From the NCBI GenBank assembly GCA_030448125.1, contig JAUJNO010000002.1:185562-231655 (forward strand): 46,094 bases of DNA, read 5' to 3'. Source of the DNA: Rubrobacteraceae bacterium (GTDB taxonomy: Bacteria > Actinomycetota > Rubrobacteria > Rubrobacterales > Rubrobacteraceae). Shown here in pieces: positions 25,658-35,958 of this stretch. Under the pieces are notes generated by a model that was given only the letters and a program-made list of their open reading frames with translations, was not told the origin of the DNA and made no database searches. A program made the translations under genes and the position numbers. Within the stretch, counting starts at the first letter, position 1. Each line of letters opens with the position of its first letter.

Positions 25658-27750
25658 GTGCTCACTCCTGCCGGTCTCTCATTTTCGGTTGTGAGGCTTA
25701 TATCGCCGTCGAGACGGTGGAGTAAGGCAGGCGGGCGAGCACGCGTGTTCCGCCGTTGGGGGAGGCTTCGACGGCGAACGTCCCGCCAAGCTCGGCGGCG
25801 CGCTCGCGCATCGAGGAGAGCCCGACGCCCGCGGTGCGGTTCTACGGCGCCTTCCACGCCGTCGTCGGTCACCTAGTTTCAGCGTGCCGTCGGTTCGTCG
25901 AGCGCGATGCGTACCGCGCAGTTGCTAGCATGCGCGTGGCGCACGACGTTGGTCAGCGCTTCTTGCGAGATCCGGTAGACGGCCACCTCGACGGCGGCGG
26001 GGAGAGCAGGCAGCCGCTCCGGCGCCTCGATGGAGATATTTAGACCGTTGTACCATATTGCGCGGCGGATTCGCGCACGGCACCGGTGAGCCCCAGCTCG
26101 TCGAGCGCGGGCGGCCTGGGTCATAGACCGCCGGCGGATATCGGAGACGACTGCCTCCAGATCTCCTCTAGCTCGACGAGAGAGCATCCGCGGCCGCGTC
26201 GTGGGCGAGGGTGCAGAGAACGCGCGGAGCCGACCTTGGCGTGAGCGCGGCGAGCTGGGGACCGAGTCCGTCGTGAAGGTCGCGTCGCAAGACGTCGCCG
26301 CTCTTCCTCGCGCGCCGTTACCAAACGCTCGCGCGACAGCTGCAGATCGGCGGTGAGACGCACGGCGTGTACGGCCACGCCCACCTGCCGCGCGAGGTCT
26401 TCCAGCAGCCTCCGGTCCGAGGAAGTACCTCTTCGGCCCCCGAGGCGCCAGGACCAGCTGCCCCGTCTCTCGGCTCCGTACACGAGCGGCAGAACGACGG
26501 GCTCGCCGGCTGGGCGTCCCGTGCTCCGCTGTAATTTGGAACCCCTCCGTTTTGCTCGAGGGTGATCGCGGCGTAGGGTAGCTTGAGCGCCTGGGCTATT
26601 GTCTCGACGATAGTTCGCAGCGCCGCTTCGGGGGCGAGTGTGGCTTCGAGGCGCTGCCCCAGACGCGAGAGGACTGCGTAAGGCCTGTCGCGTTCACCGT
26701 ACATCAGGCGGTTGACGGCCTTTTGCAGGCGTTCACGAAGCGGAGTGAAGATCACGGCTACCAGTCCGGTCGCGATCAGAGAGATCAGCAGGTTATCTTT
26801 CGTGCGGAAGATCTGCCCCAGGTAGCCGACCACCAGCACGTAGAGGCCGACGACGCAGGCGGTCAGCGCCGAAGACAGGGTGCGGTTGATGATGAGGTCT
26901 ATGTCATAGAGGCGATGCTTGAGGATCGCGATCCCGATGGCCGTAGGTAGCGCTGAAAGCCGATCAGGAACAGCGCGCCACTCACCGTCGGGTCGAGGTC
27001 GGCCAGACGTTCTACGTACTATAGCGGCCGGCAGTATCGTCGCGGCAAAGGCGACCACTTGATCTGCTGGCGCTCCTCCCCACGGGCACGGCGGGAAGAC
27101 AGCACGAACAGGGCAGCGACGGGGGCCAACAAGGTCGCCACCAGGAACGGGATCGAAAGGGTTTCGACGAAGCCAGCAGACCGGCGGCCCTCTCGAAGCC
27201 GAACGGGTTCTCGGCGCAGGAAGTTATCCAGGCGGTCCCGGTGCGAGCGCGAGCGGTACCGAGGCTCGAGCAGATCGTGAGTGCGACGAGCCGGGCCACG
27301 ACGCGCCAGCGAGGAGGCGAAGCGCCCGTCGGGGAAGAGCAGGAACGAGTACAAAAACAGGTTCGCGGCGGGCAGCAAACCACGGGCGAAACCAATTTCA
27401 CCACGACCCCTCCGGGCAACGGCCAGCATCAGCGACGAGCGCATACGTACCGTACTCGCCGGCGAATACCATGACCGCGTAGAAAGGGCCCAGACGCGCC
27501 GAACAGCCAGCCGATGGAGTTCATTGGTCGCCGGGAGGCGACAGGTGCACCAGCTCGAGCGCGGGAGCAGCGACGATGTTAGTGAGCCAGTATGGAGAAG
27601 CCGCCGGCGGCGAAGAAGCTCAAGGCCAGCAAAGACGCCGCTGAGCGCGACGAGCACCACGGAGAGCGCCCAAAGTGACCAGGCCAACCACCTCGCGGTG
27701 CGTACCGACGGGCGCCGGTGGACGCGTGCGGATGCCGTTCTTTCTGTCAT
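25654..27750 (-). pseudogene. DegS/NarX-type membrane histidine kinase 1, frameshifted
   Basis: ATG 27750 (GGAGG upstream) starts MTERTASARVHRRPSV, then several membrane helices (LAWSLWALSVVLVALSGVFA, LFLYSFLLFPDGRFASSLAR, RTLSSALTACVVGLYVLVVG), a GAF-like region (LSRLGQRLEATLAPEAALRT, IAQALKLPYAAITLE), the HisKA_3 phosphoacceptor helix split over two frames (EEERRRL then RDLHDGLGPQLAALT) and an ATPase domain (PALPAAVEVAVYRISQEALT NVVRHA; GVGLSSMRERAAELGG). Many indels break the frame. The gene ends at 25654, overlapping the regulator. The kinase is closely similar to the one at 31107-33202. Confidence 0.75.
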
Positions 27751-27799
27751 AGCCTCCGGTTGTTTCACGGCTCCTCCGCTTCTGCCACCGATCATGCGA

Positions 27800-28445
27800 C
27801 TGGTGTTAGCTCATGATAGAGTGCTCGTCCATCATTGTACCGATAACCCAGGTAGGTGGCTGCCCCGAATGACGCGGGCGAACGGGGGTCAGAGCAACCG
27901 CCTCCTGTCCACGGTAATTCGGCCTCTATCGGATACCTGTGAAGCGTGCCGTAAACGGCGGCACTACGCGGGCTCGACCTGCGGCGTGGATTTCGGCCCG
28001 CCATCCGTGTGCTCGGAGCAGTGCGACGCTCAACGCCAGCCAGCATGAGCAGCGGCACGCCCGACGAACAGTGCTACCGTCACCGCCACGGGAAGCTCGG
28101 ACAGCGTGGGCGGGAAGACCCGATAGACGACCGGCTCCATGAACATGGCGAACATGATGAACGGGCTCAATAAGCAGATTCCCATCGTTCGATCGCCCCC
28201 ACCACCTCCGGCTGCGGGCCAGTATCATCAACACGATCAGGGCGACCAGGGCGTAGGCAGGGCCATAGCGCCGCCCCTTTTCCGCTTGAGATGTCGCCCA
28301 ACACGTTGTTCGGGTCGCCCGACTCATCGAGCACGAACTCCGCGGGTAGCCTGTAGGCTACGGAAGTTGGCCCGCGCCGGAAACCTGGATCGCCAGGTAC
28401 GGTCCGCGCACGCCAGAAAGGCCTCTTTGTCGTATGCCTCATCGC
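27800..28445 (-). pseudogene. Degenerate membrane-protein remnant
   Basis: Minus-strand frames show YRLPAEFVLDESGDPNNVLG DISSGKG, YGPAYALVALIVLMILARSR and MGICLLSPFIMFAMFMEPVV YRVFPPTLSELPVAVTVALF, i.e. a soluble N-terminus and two or three membrane helices scattered over frames. No family is recognised. It sits between kinase 1 and the paralogous membrane proteins. Confidence 0.4.
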
Positions 28446-28469
28446 TCCCGCTTCTCTCCATCCCAACCA

Positions 28470-29090
28470 CCTCAACCAACCCGCGCGGGTTGCCGCACCG
28501 GCGCGCTCTTCTCCGACCAGGACGTGTAGCCCAACCAGGTCAGGGCCGCGCCCAAGATCAGAGCGAGGCCAGGCAAAGTGAGGACGATGGGTATGATCGC
28601 GCCGGCGATGAGGGCCAGCTGCCACGCGTGGATAGACCCGAGCACGCAGCATGGACACACCGAACAACACCCAGCCTAGAGCGGAGAGCATGAAGGCAAG
28701 ATGAACTCCACCACCAGCAGCCCCGAGGGCTCGTCAATCAGCCTGGGTACTTCGGTTGCCACGACCGGCGATGGACTGGCTACGAAGTGGCCGAGCGGCA
28801 GCATGATGCCGACGAAAGCCGCCAGGAAGCCCATCCACCGGGGCGGCCCGCCTCCTCCGATTGGCGCGCGTGCAGCCCGAAGATCCCTCCCGAGAGCATC
28901 AACTGGGAGAGCATCAGCGCAACAAGTGCTGGAAGATGTAGGCGTTCGTGGCCGTGCTTCGCCAGGTTGTCGAAGTCGATGACGAACAGGCTCATGGCGT
29001 TGGTACGATAGCGACTGATGCCCCGCGCCTTCGTTGCCGGCCCTCCCCACCGGATCCAGGTTGACGATGGCTTCATTCGCAGGTTCAGCA
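28470..29090 (-). pseudogene. Membrane protein paralogue A, frameshifted
   Basis: N-terminal frame STWIRWGGPATKARG, followed by ALVALMLSQLMLSGGIFGLH ARQSEEAGR, then LGWVLFGVSMLRARVYPRVA and LALIAGAIIPIVLTLPGLAL ILGAALTWLGYTSWSEKSAP, ending at 28472. It appears to be a six-helix protein of about 200 residues. The end (SEKSAPVRQPARVG) and the RARVYPRVAA loop match paralogue B. Function unknown. Confidence 0.55.
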
Positions 29091-29740
29091 CCAGCTGCTG
29101 TTGCTGCGCCCGCGGCTGAGTTGCTGTACCGGCGCATTCTTCTCCGACCAGAGGGCGTAGCCCAAGCCAGGTCGGCCGCGCTGAATAAGATGCCGGTGGG
29201 GAACCACGACGACAGCGTACCGAAAGCGGGCACCGCGCCGACTATGAGGAGTACGGCGGCGACGCGCGGATAGATCCGCGCCCTGAGCGCGAATAAGAGC
29301 CAGCCAAAGATGAAGACCGCCCACGAGACCACGAACATGTTCGCGAGCCGTCCCCGAGGGCCCTTCGGCATCGAAGTATTCCGGCGCTCCAGCTTGCCAA
29401 GGTCGGCGCCCAAAAGGCCGTGGCCCAGAAGGCGCCCGGCCATCAGTACCGTGCCGGCAAAAGCGGCGATGAAGCCCGCTAATCCGGGGGCGCCGGCGGC
29501 CTCCGTTTGGCAATGACCTGGCCGAACAGCCCGAGCAAGAGCAGTGCGGCGGCGACGAGCTTCAGCACGGACTGGACTGGACGGCGTAGGGACCCGAGGT
29601 GAGGACTCTACGCTGGGAACTTTAGAGGCCAGGCTCAGCAGGTCGGCGGCTATAAGTAATACGCCGGCCAGCATGGCCGCCGATCCATTTACCGGATCAA
29701 GGTTGGCGACGAATTCATTCGCAAGTTCCTTTCTCTCTTC
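29091..29740 (-). pseudogene. Membrane protein paralogue B, frameshifted
   Basis: Segments are LANEFVANLDPVNGSAAMLA GVLLIAADLLSLASK, GLAGFIAAFAGTVLMAGRLL GHGLLGADLG, LANMFVVSWAVFIFGWLLF, RARIYPRVAAVLLIVGAVPA FGTLSSWFPTGILFSAADLA and LWSEKNAPVQQLSRG. It has the same architecture as paralogue A and similar ends. Several indels are present. Unknown function; the layout next to sensor kinases suggests a membrane-stress or transport role, which is only inference. Confidence 0.55.
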
Positions 29741-29744
29741 GAGG

Positions 29745-30170
29745 CTCTCTATGTGGCACGGCGGTAGTTCTGCACCGTCGCTGCGATGCCGGCTACGATC
29801 GCGACGACGAAGAGCGGCAGGATAAAGAGGACGCGTTGACGACGAAGGCGGGCATGTTGCTGCCAAACTGGCCCAGGTGGCTGGGCAGCATGGGGAGCTC
29901 CGGAAGTATTCCCAGGATGCAAATGATTGCGGCGATCGCCGTTGCGCGCCAGGCCAGCCGGCGTTGGCGGCAATGCCGGCTTGAGCAGGGCAGTCAGGAC
30001 AGTGACCGCGATCGGCTCGAACGCGCCGATGAGTACGACCCAGATAGAGGTACGAGAGGAGACCAATCCGACCAGCGCGACCACCATCAGCTTGCCGAGC
30101 GCTGTCAACGGCTGCCTTTGTCGCAGACGGCGTCCATCGTCTCCGCATCTGTTCTTGTCCGACTCATGGA
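29745..30170 (-). pseudogene. Small four-helix membrane protein, frameshifted
   Basis: Frames give ALGKLMVVALVGLVSSRTSI WVVLIGAFEPIAVTVLTALL KPALP, WRATAIAAIICILGILPELP MLPSHLGQFGSNMPAFVV and VLFILPLFVVAIVAGIAATV QNYRRAT, four hydrophobic helices. ATG near 30167 follows GGAAGGAGCAAATCC. Unrecognised family. Confidence 0.5.
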
Positions 30171-30438
30171 TTTGCTCCTTCCGGCTGCTTACCTTGCTGC
30201 CGAAACTCTACGAGGCAGGGCCTTCCCGAGTCATGAGGCAGGTTTGAAGTTGTTCAAATTCTTGTCCCGTTCACTCGAGAACACTTCCAGACAACCGCTG
30301 GCGACCGACGGGATAGAGGCCCATCCCGTCGGCCAGGAAAAGTGCCCCCCTCGGGAGTTGCCCACCACGGAGATAGCTACGGAGGGTTTGTAAACAGCCG
30401 CCACGCCGGCGGACGATGTTTACGGTCTACGTGTTGTC

Positions 30439-31135
30439 CTATCCAAGTCCGGCTTCGCGGGCGCGGATGATGGCCTGCGTTCGATCAACGACCTGGAGCT
30501 TGCTCAAGATGTTGGAGACGTGGTTCGCAATCGTTTTGGGGCTCAGGTAGAGGAGGCGAGCGATCTGGGGGTTCTTATGCCCTTGCGCGATGAGGCCGAG
30601 GATCTCGCGCTCGCGGTCGCTGAGCTCGGGAAGACCTCTGGCTGGGCGGCGGGACGGATGCTGGCGAAGCAGTCCATCAGCCGAACGGCGACCGCCGGGC
30701 TGAAGATAGCCTCGCCGTTGCCGACCGCATCGATGGCCCGGAGCATCTCCTTGTAACTTGCACCCTTGAGCAGGTAGCCGCGGGCTCCGGCGCGCATCGC
30801 CCGGAAGACCGTGCCGTCGTCCTCGAACATTGTGACGACGAGAACGCGGACGTGCGGGTTATCCTGAACGACCTGGCGCGTCGCTTCGGAGGCCGCCCAT
30901 GCTGGCATCTGGACGTCCATGAGGATCACGTCTGGCTGCAGTTCGGTGGCTAGAGAGACCGCTTCCTCTCCGGTGGTCGCCTCCCCGACCAGCTCCCGCG
31001 TCGGGCGTCGAGGCTGTGCAGTGCGCGCAGACCGTCCCGAAACATGGGGTGGTCGTCCGCGACGAGCACCCGGAGCGGCTCGGCGGTCGCTGCATCGCCC
31101 GCGCTTTCACGCCCGCTCCTTCGCCGGTCTCTCAT
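30439..31135 (-). CDS. NarL/LuxR-family response regulator 2, frameshifted
   Basis: ATG 31135 gives MRDRRRSGRESAGDAATAEP, LRVLVADDHPMFRDGLRALH. The receiver continues in other frames with VILMDVQMP (Asp), VRVLVVTMFEDDGTVFRAMR AGARGYLLKGASYKEMLRAI, and the output domain has helix-turn-helix pieces (LIAQGHKNPQIARLLYLSPK-like, then VSNILSKLQVVDRTQAIIRA). It ends GLG at 30439. The DNA is closely similar to regulator 1 (long identical stretches), so the two arose by duplication. At least four indels are present. Confidence 0.68.
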
Positions 31136-33202
31136 TTTCGGTTGTGAGGTTCGTATCGGCGTCGAGACGTTGGGTGGATGGCAAGGGCAGGCGGGCGAGC
31201 GCGCGGGTTCCGCCGGTGGGGGAGGCTTCGATCGAGCACTTGCCGCCGAGCTCGGCGGCCCGCTCGCGCATCGAGGAGAGCCCGACGCCCGCGTTGCGGT
31301 CCGCCGGCAGACCCACGCCGTCGTCGGAGATCTCCAGTTTCAGTGTGCCGTCGATACCAGGCGGATGAGGCAGGAGTTCTCGCTCGCGCGTGGCGCACGA
31401 CGTTGGTCAGCGCCTGCACGATGCGGTAGGCCGCGACCTCGACGGCGGCGGGGAGAGCAGGCAGTCGCTCCGGCGCCTCGATGGAGACGTTCAGCCTGTT
31501 CGTACCATATTGCGCGGCGGCTTCGCGAACGGCACCGGTGAGCCCCAGTTCGTCGAGGGCGGGCGGGCGCAGGTTGTAGACCAGGCGGCGGATATCGGAG
31601 AGGCGATCTCCAGATCTACTCCTCAGCTGGAGAGCAACGCGTCGGCTGCGGTGGATCCCGAGGATACAGAGAACGCGCGGAGCCGACCTTGAGTGTCTGG
31701 GCGGCGAGCTGTGGCCCGAGTCCGTCGTGCAGGTCACGTCTGAGACGTCGCCGCTCCTCTTCGCGCGCCGTTGCCAATCGCTCCTCGACAGCTGCAAGTC
31801 GGCGGTAAGGCGCAGGGCGTGTACGGCCACCCCGGCCTGTCGCGCGAGGTCGTCCAGCAGCCTCCGGTCCGAGGAAGAAAATACCTCTCGGGCCCCCGAG
31901 GCGCCAGGACCAGCTGCCCCGTCTGCTCGGCCCCGTACACGAGCGGCAGGACGATGGGTTCGCCCGCTAGGACTCCGTACTCGGCCGCCGTCGCGTACTC
32001 CTCCTCGCCGTCTCGATCGAGGGTGATCGCGGCGTAGGGTAACTTGAGCGCCTGGGCTATTGTCTCGACGATAGTTCGTAGCGCCGCTTCAGGGGCGAGT
32101 GTGGCTTCGAGGCGCTGACCCAGACGCGAGAGGACTGCGTAAGCCTCGTCGCGCTCGCCGTACATCAGGCGGTTGGCGGCCCTCTGGAGACGGTCCCGGC
32201 GGTGCGGGAAGACGACGGCTACCAGTCCGGGTCGCGATCAGCGAGATCAGCAGGTTGCTATTCGTGCGGAAGATCTGCCCCAGGTAGCCGACCACAAGCA
32301 CGTAGATGCCGACGACGCAGGCGGTCAGGGCGCCGTAGACCAGGGTGCGGTTGATGATGAGGTCTATGTCGTAGAGGCGATGCTTGAGGACGCGATCCCG
32401 ACCGCCACCGGAACACCCGCGAACGCGAGGATCTCTCCTATCTCGAACAGGACGGGGACCGTCTCCTGGAAGAATGGGGAGACGATAAACCAGACGGGTA
32501 TCGCCGACGCGGCGAAGGCGGCCACTTTATCTGCTGGCGCTGCTCGGTCCCGGAGCGGCGCGGCGAACCACCAGGCTCGCCGCCGAGACGAACAGGAGCC
32601 CCAACCAGAGCGGCAATATGGCGACATCGATCATCGCGGAGCAGGACCCGAGCGCCTCGACCCCCAGCGGGTTGACGAGGCCCGTATCCTGCACGTCGCC
32701 CGGGTGGAACGCGGAGAAGACGGCACCGAAGATGGAGAAGAACACGGCGAACCGGACGACCCACCGCCAGCGCGGCGAGACGAGCCGTCCCTCCGGGAAG
32801 TACAGCGGCAGAAAGACGAAGATGGGTACGACGCCCGCCACCCACAGCCACTGCGGCGGGGCCAAGCCATCGCTGTTGCTGGGGGCAGCGAACCCGGCTC
32901 GGTCAGAAGCCCATACTTTGCGTACTCTTCCGAAAATACCACGACCGCGAAGCAGGCCGCGCTGACGAGGAGGAACCAGCCCACGGGTTGGCGGGCCGTC
33001 GTGAGGCGACCACGCCGCCCACCAGCGCGCTCGACACCAGGGCGAGGAGCCGAATCGCCCCCCACAAGTCGCCGCCGGTGAGTATCGCGAACGCGGCGCC
33101 GCACGCGATAAAGCTAGAGCTATCCCGCAGAGCAACCACGAGACCCGGTGAGCGGTCCTGGCTACCCAGATGAATCACCGCCGCCGCCCGCTGCACGTCC
33201 AC
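31107..33202 (-). pseudogene. DegS/NarX-type membrane histidine kinase 2, frameshifted
   Basis: GTG 33202 with AAGGAA upstream starts MDVQRAAAVIHLGSQDRSPG, then helices (SSFIACGAAFAILTGGDLWG, VPIFVFLPLYFPEGRLVSPR, VAAFAASAIPVWFIVSPFFQ), the same central GAF-like stretch as kinase 1 (LSRLGQRLEATLAPEAALRT) with a better preserved PIVLPLVYGAEQTGQLVLAP, a split HisKA_3 segment, and an ATPase domain with LDELGLTGAVREAAAQYGT, VRHARA and VGLSSMRERAAELGGKCSIE. Its stop at 31107 overlaps the regulator. The sensor half differs from kinase 1 more than the catalytic half does. Confidence 0.72.
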
Positions 33203-33300
33203 CTTCGATTCCTTCCGCCTTACTGGGCGGGTCCCACGCTCTCCGCCCTGCCCGCATTCTAACCCCAGACGACGCCCGATGGGCTGCTCTCCTCACGCTT

Positions 33301-33859
33301 AATTGACGGCGGGCTCGGGCGTCCCGACTCGCTCCCGGCTGTCGAGTACAATATAGCCGAGCAGGGCCCATAGCAGTGCGGCGAAACCGCCAATAACAAA
33401 GCCTCCCGTGGTGTCGCCAAAAGCAATCGAGCCGAGGATCATAAGCAAGAGCGTAGAAGGACATAGAACCGGGACGAACCGCTGCCAGCCGAGGCCGCTT
33501 CGCCACGATCACGGTAGCGCCGACCACCAACATCCACAGCATGCTCAGGGGCCAGGCCGCGTCCGTGATGTTAAAGATGATGCTATCCCTGCCGAGAAGA
33601 CCCATCGCCTCGAAGAGGCCGAACATGAATGCCAGCACGAGACCGACGAGCTGGATCTGGAGCACGGCCCGCCCCCATTTGCCCGTGCCGGCCGCCCGCA
33701 TACGCCACATGCCGGTGTTGGAGCAGATCCAGCCGCCATGAAGACCATGCTCGCGATGCCGGTGATCAAGGCGTTCTCCTGACCCTGCCGTAAGACTTCC
33801 TCGACCAGCAGAGCCGGAGCGCAGATTATGGCGATGGTTCCCAACATCTGGTTGTTCAT
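33301..33859 (-). pseudogene. Six-helix membrane protein, frameshifted
   Basis: ATG 33859 follows AAAGGAGATTTTTT. The segments are MNNQMLGTIAIICAPALLVE EVLRQG, NALITGIASMVFMAGGWICS NTGMWRMRAAGTGKWGRAVL, QLVGLVLAFMFGLFEAMGLL, AWPLSMLWMLVVGATVIVAK and MILGSIAFGDTTGGFVIGGF AALLWALLGYIVL, ending at a TAA near 33301. The frame changes near 33735 and 33480. Similar predicted membrane proteins of unknown function accompany signalling genes in actinobacteria and related phyla. Confidence 0.6.
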
Positions 33860-33950
33860 AAAAAATCTCCTTTCCTTCGAGCGAGGCGCGACTCGCGCGC
33901 CCTGAACGTTGATCTGAACCACGACCGCAACCATCCTTCGTGGGCCTATC

Positions 33951-34592
33951 TATTGCGCGGGAGTCCGCGCCTGGCCGACCGGCCTCCATTCATCTATTCT
34001 GGCGATCGCGTAGCCGACCGTGGCCAGCACGGTACCGACGACGAGGAACGGCAGGTCCGCGATCACATATTCCGGCAAGACAGATTCGAGCGGGATGGTG
34101 ACGATGATCGCCGGGATAAAGGCGAGTGGTGTCATCGTCAGCACCAATCGCGCCCAGCGCGGCAGCACCCTCGCGCGCAGCGTGGCGATACCCAGGAGGA
34201 TGGCGTCGAAGATGACACCGATCACCCCGAGGAACCCGAGACCATCGAGAGCCGTGTGGCTGCCTCCGAAGACCCCGCGAGCAGCACAAGGTTTATGGAG
34301 GCCGCGACGACGGAGACCGCCGCCAGAAGCGCCCCCGCGATCCCCAGTTTTTCTGAACGCCCCTCCAGCCGGGCTCGCACCCCCAACAGACCGACGCTGG
34401 AGGAAGAAGATCGCCCCCGATAAAGAAGACTGGCCAGAGCCATTCGAGGAGCGATGCACTCGGATCAGCCTGACTGTAGGTCTCCGCGCCAAGCGCCACG
34501 CCGATTACGATCTCCACCACATAGGTGAGGATCCACAGCAGCCCGCCCAGCATCATGGCCGGTCCTTCCCACCGGATCAAGTTAGACGACAT
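33951..34592 (-). pseudogene. Membrane protein paralogue C, frameshifted
   Basis: ATG 34592 (AAAGGAGCTTGCGT upstream) gives MSSNLIRWEGPAMMLGGLLW ILTYVVEIVIGVALG, SQADPSASLLEWLWPVFFIG GDLLL, then GVRARLEGRSEKLGIAGALL AAVSVVAASINLVLL, GFLGVIGVIFDAILLGIATL RARVLPRWARLV and SVLPEYVIADLPFLVVGTVL ATVGYAIARIDEW. It has six helices and about 213 residues. Two or three indels. The N-terminus (NLIRWEGPAMM) and the RARVLPRW loop relate it to paralogues A and B. Confidence 0.65.
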
Positions 34593-34782
34593 ACGCAAGC
34601 TCCTTTCTCTTCTTTTTCTCTGATCGCCTTGCTAATAGGAACTCTACGAGGCGAGGTGTCCGCTGTAATGAGCCCGGTGTCCGATTATTGTCCCGATTAG
34701 CTCGGGACAACCGAGCAAAGGCAAGGGAAAAAGGGCCGGAGTTATCGGCCCCTCGGATAGCAGCTTTGGTGGAAGCTAAGCG

Positions 34783-35793
34783 GGAATTTCAGTACTATCT
34801 TCCCGATCCCCTTGCCCCTCCTCCATGTGTTGCTGGGCGGTGGTGGCCTCCTCCAGGGAGAAGGTCTCGTTGATGACCGGGTGCAGGTCGTGCTTCTCGT
34901 AGAACTCGAGAGCATGTCGCCGAACTCCTGGGCGTTGCCCATCGCGGTGCCGAAGACGTCGAGGTTCTTGAGGGCTATGCTGATAGTCATCACCTTCGAC
35001 GCCGGTCCCGCCGTCGCCCCGGAACAACGATGCGGCCGCCGGGCTTTGCCAGCTGGATCATGTTGTTGAAGGCATCGCCGCCGATGGAATCTACCGAGAG
35101 GTCCACGCCACCGGCCATGCTCTTTAGCTCTTTAGACCAATCCTCGGAGTTGTAGTTGACGCCGCCTTCGGCCCCTAGCTCTTTGGCCTTCTCTATCTTC
35201 TCGTCTTCCCCGGAGCCGACGAAGACCGTGGCCCCCGCCGCCTTTGCCATCTGGACCACGAACGTCGCAACACCGCCGCCGATGCCCGGCACGAAGACCG
35301 TCTCGCCCTCCTGTAAGTGCCCGCGGGTGAAGAGTGCCCGGTAGGCGGTCAGAGCGCCGAGCGGGATGGCCGCCGCCTCCTCGTGCGAGAGGTGCGAGGG
35401 CTTGGGGAAGACGTGGTCGGCGGGCAACTTTACGAACTGGGCGTAGGTGCCGTCGTCCGGCAACCCGAGGATGCGGTAATCCTTCCCCGGAACCTTCGGA
35501 TTGTCTCCCCAGTGGAGCGCTGGGTTGATGACCACCTCGGTACCTTCGTCGGGACCCTCGGCGCCGTCGCCCTTTGCGTCGACCTCGCCGGAGCCGTCGG
35601 AGCCGAGGGTTATCGGCAGGGCGTCCGGCTTCGCGCCCGGGTACATGCCCTGCGTGACGAAGACGTCGCGGCGGTTGAGGGCCGCGTTGCGCAGGCGAAC
35701 GACGATCTCGCCGGAACCAGGCTCCGGGTCGGGGACATCCTCGTAGCTCAGGCTCTCGGGACCTTCGAGCTCGTTCAGTCTTATAGCTTTCAT
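34783..35793 (-). CDS. MDR-family quinone oxidoreductase / zinc-less alcohol dehydrogenase, 3' end frameshifted
   Basis: From ATG 35793 the frame is intact for about 257 residues: MKAIRLNELEGPESLSYEDV, LNRRDVFVTQGMYPGAKPDA LPITLGSDGSGEV (GroES-like domain), HLSHEEAAAIPLGALTAYRA and the nucleotide-binding VFVPGIGGGVATFVVQMAKA AGA. After RIVV (about 35025) the frame shifts three times, but the expected tail is recoverable: MTISIALKNLDVFGTAMGNA QEF, LEFYEKHDLHPVINETFSLE EATTAQQHMEEGQ, GKIVLKF. Such enzymes reduce quinones or enones with NAD(P)H. Loss of the tail would affect dimerisation; the indels may be sequence errors at the edge of the bad block. Confidence 0.8.
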
Positions 35794-35816
35794 TTGTTCT
35801 CCCTTCGGTCGAACGT

Positions 35817-35953
35817 TTTTAGTTCTCAGTTTTTGAGGGTGGCGGGCGTCCGTCCGCGTGTGAGGTTCGGGACGTGGTTCGGTCTACGGTGCTTGGATTG
35901 CCTCTTCCCGTGATCTACGACCACCCCCTAACTGACAACTAATAACTAACTAC
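35817..35953. repeat. Intergenic unit bounded by inverted TTAGTT/TCAGTT repeats (copy 2)
   Basis: TTTTAGTTCTCAGTTTTT (35817-35834) faces CCTAACTGACAACTAATAAC (from 35927). The first 15 bp of the latter equal 4011-4025. The unit is about 137 bp and fills the gap between the quinone oxidoreductase and acyl-CoA dehydrogenase genes. Confidence 0.6.
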
Positions 35954-35958
35954 TGTTC

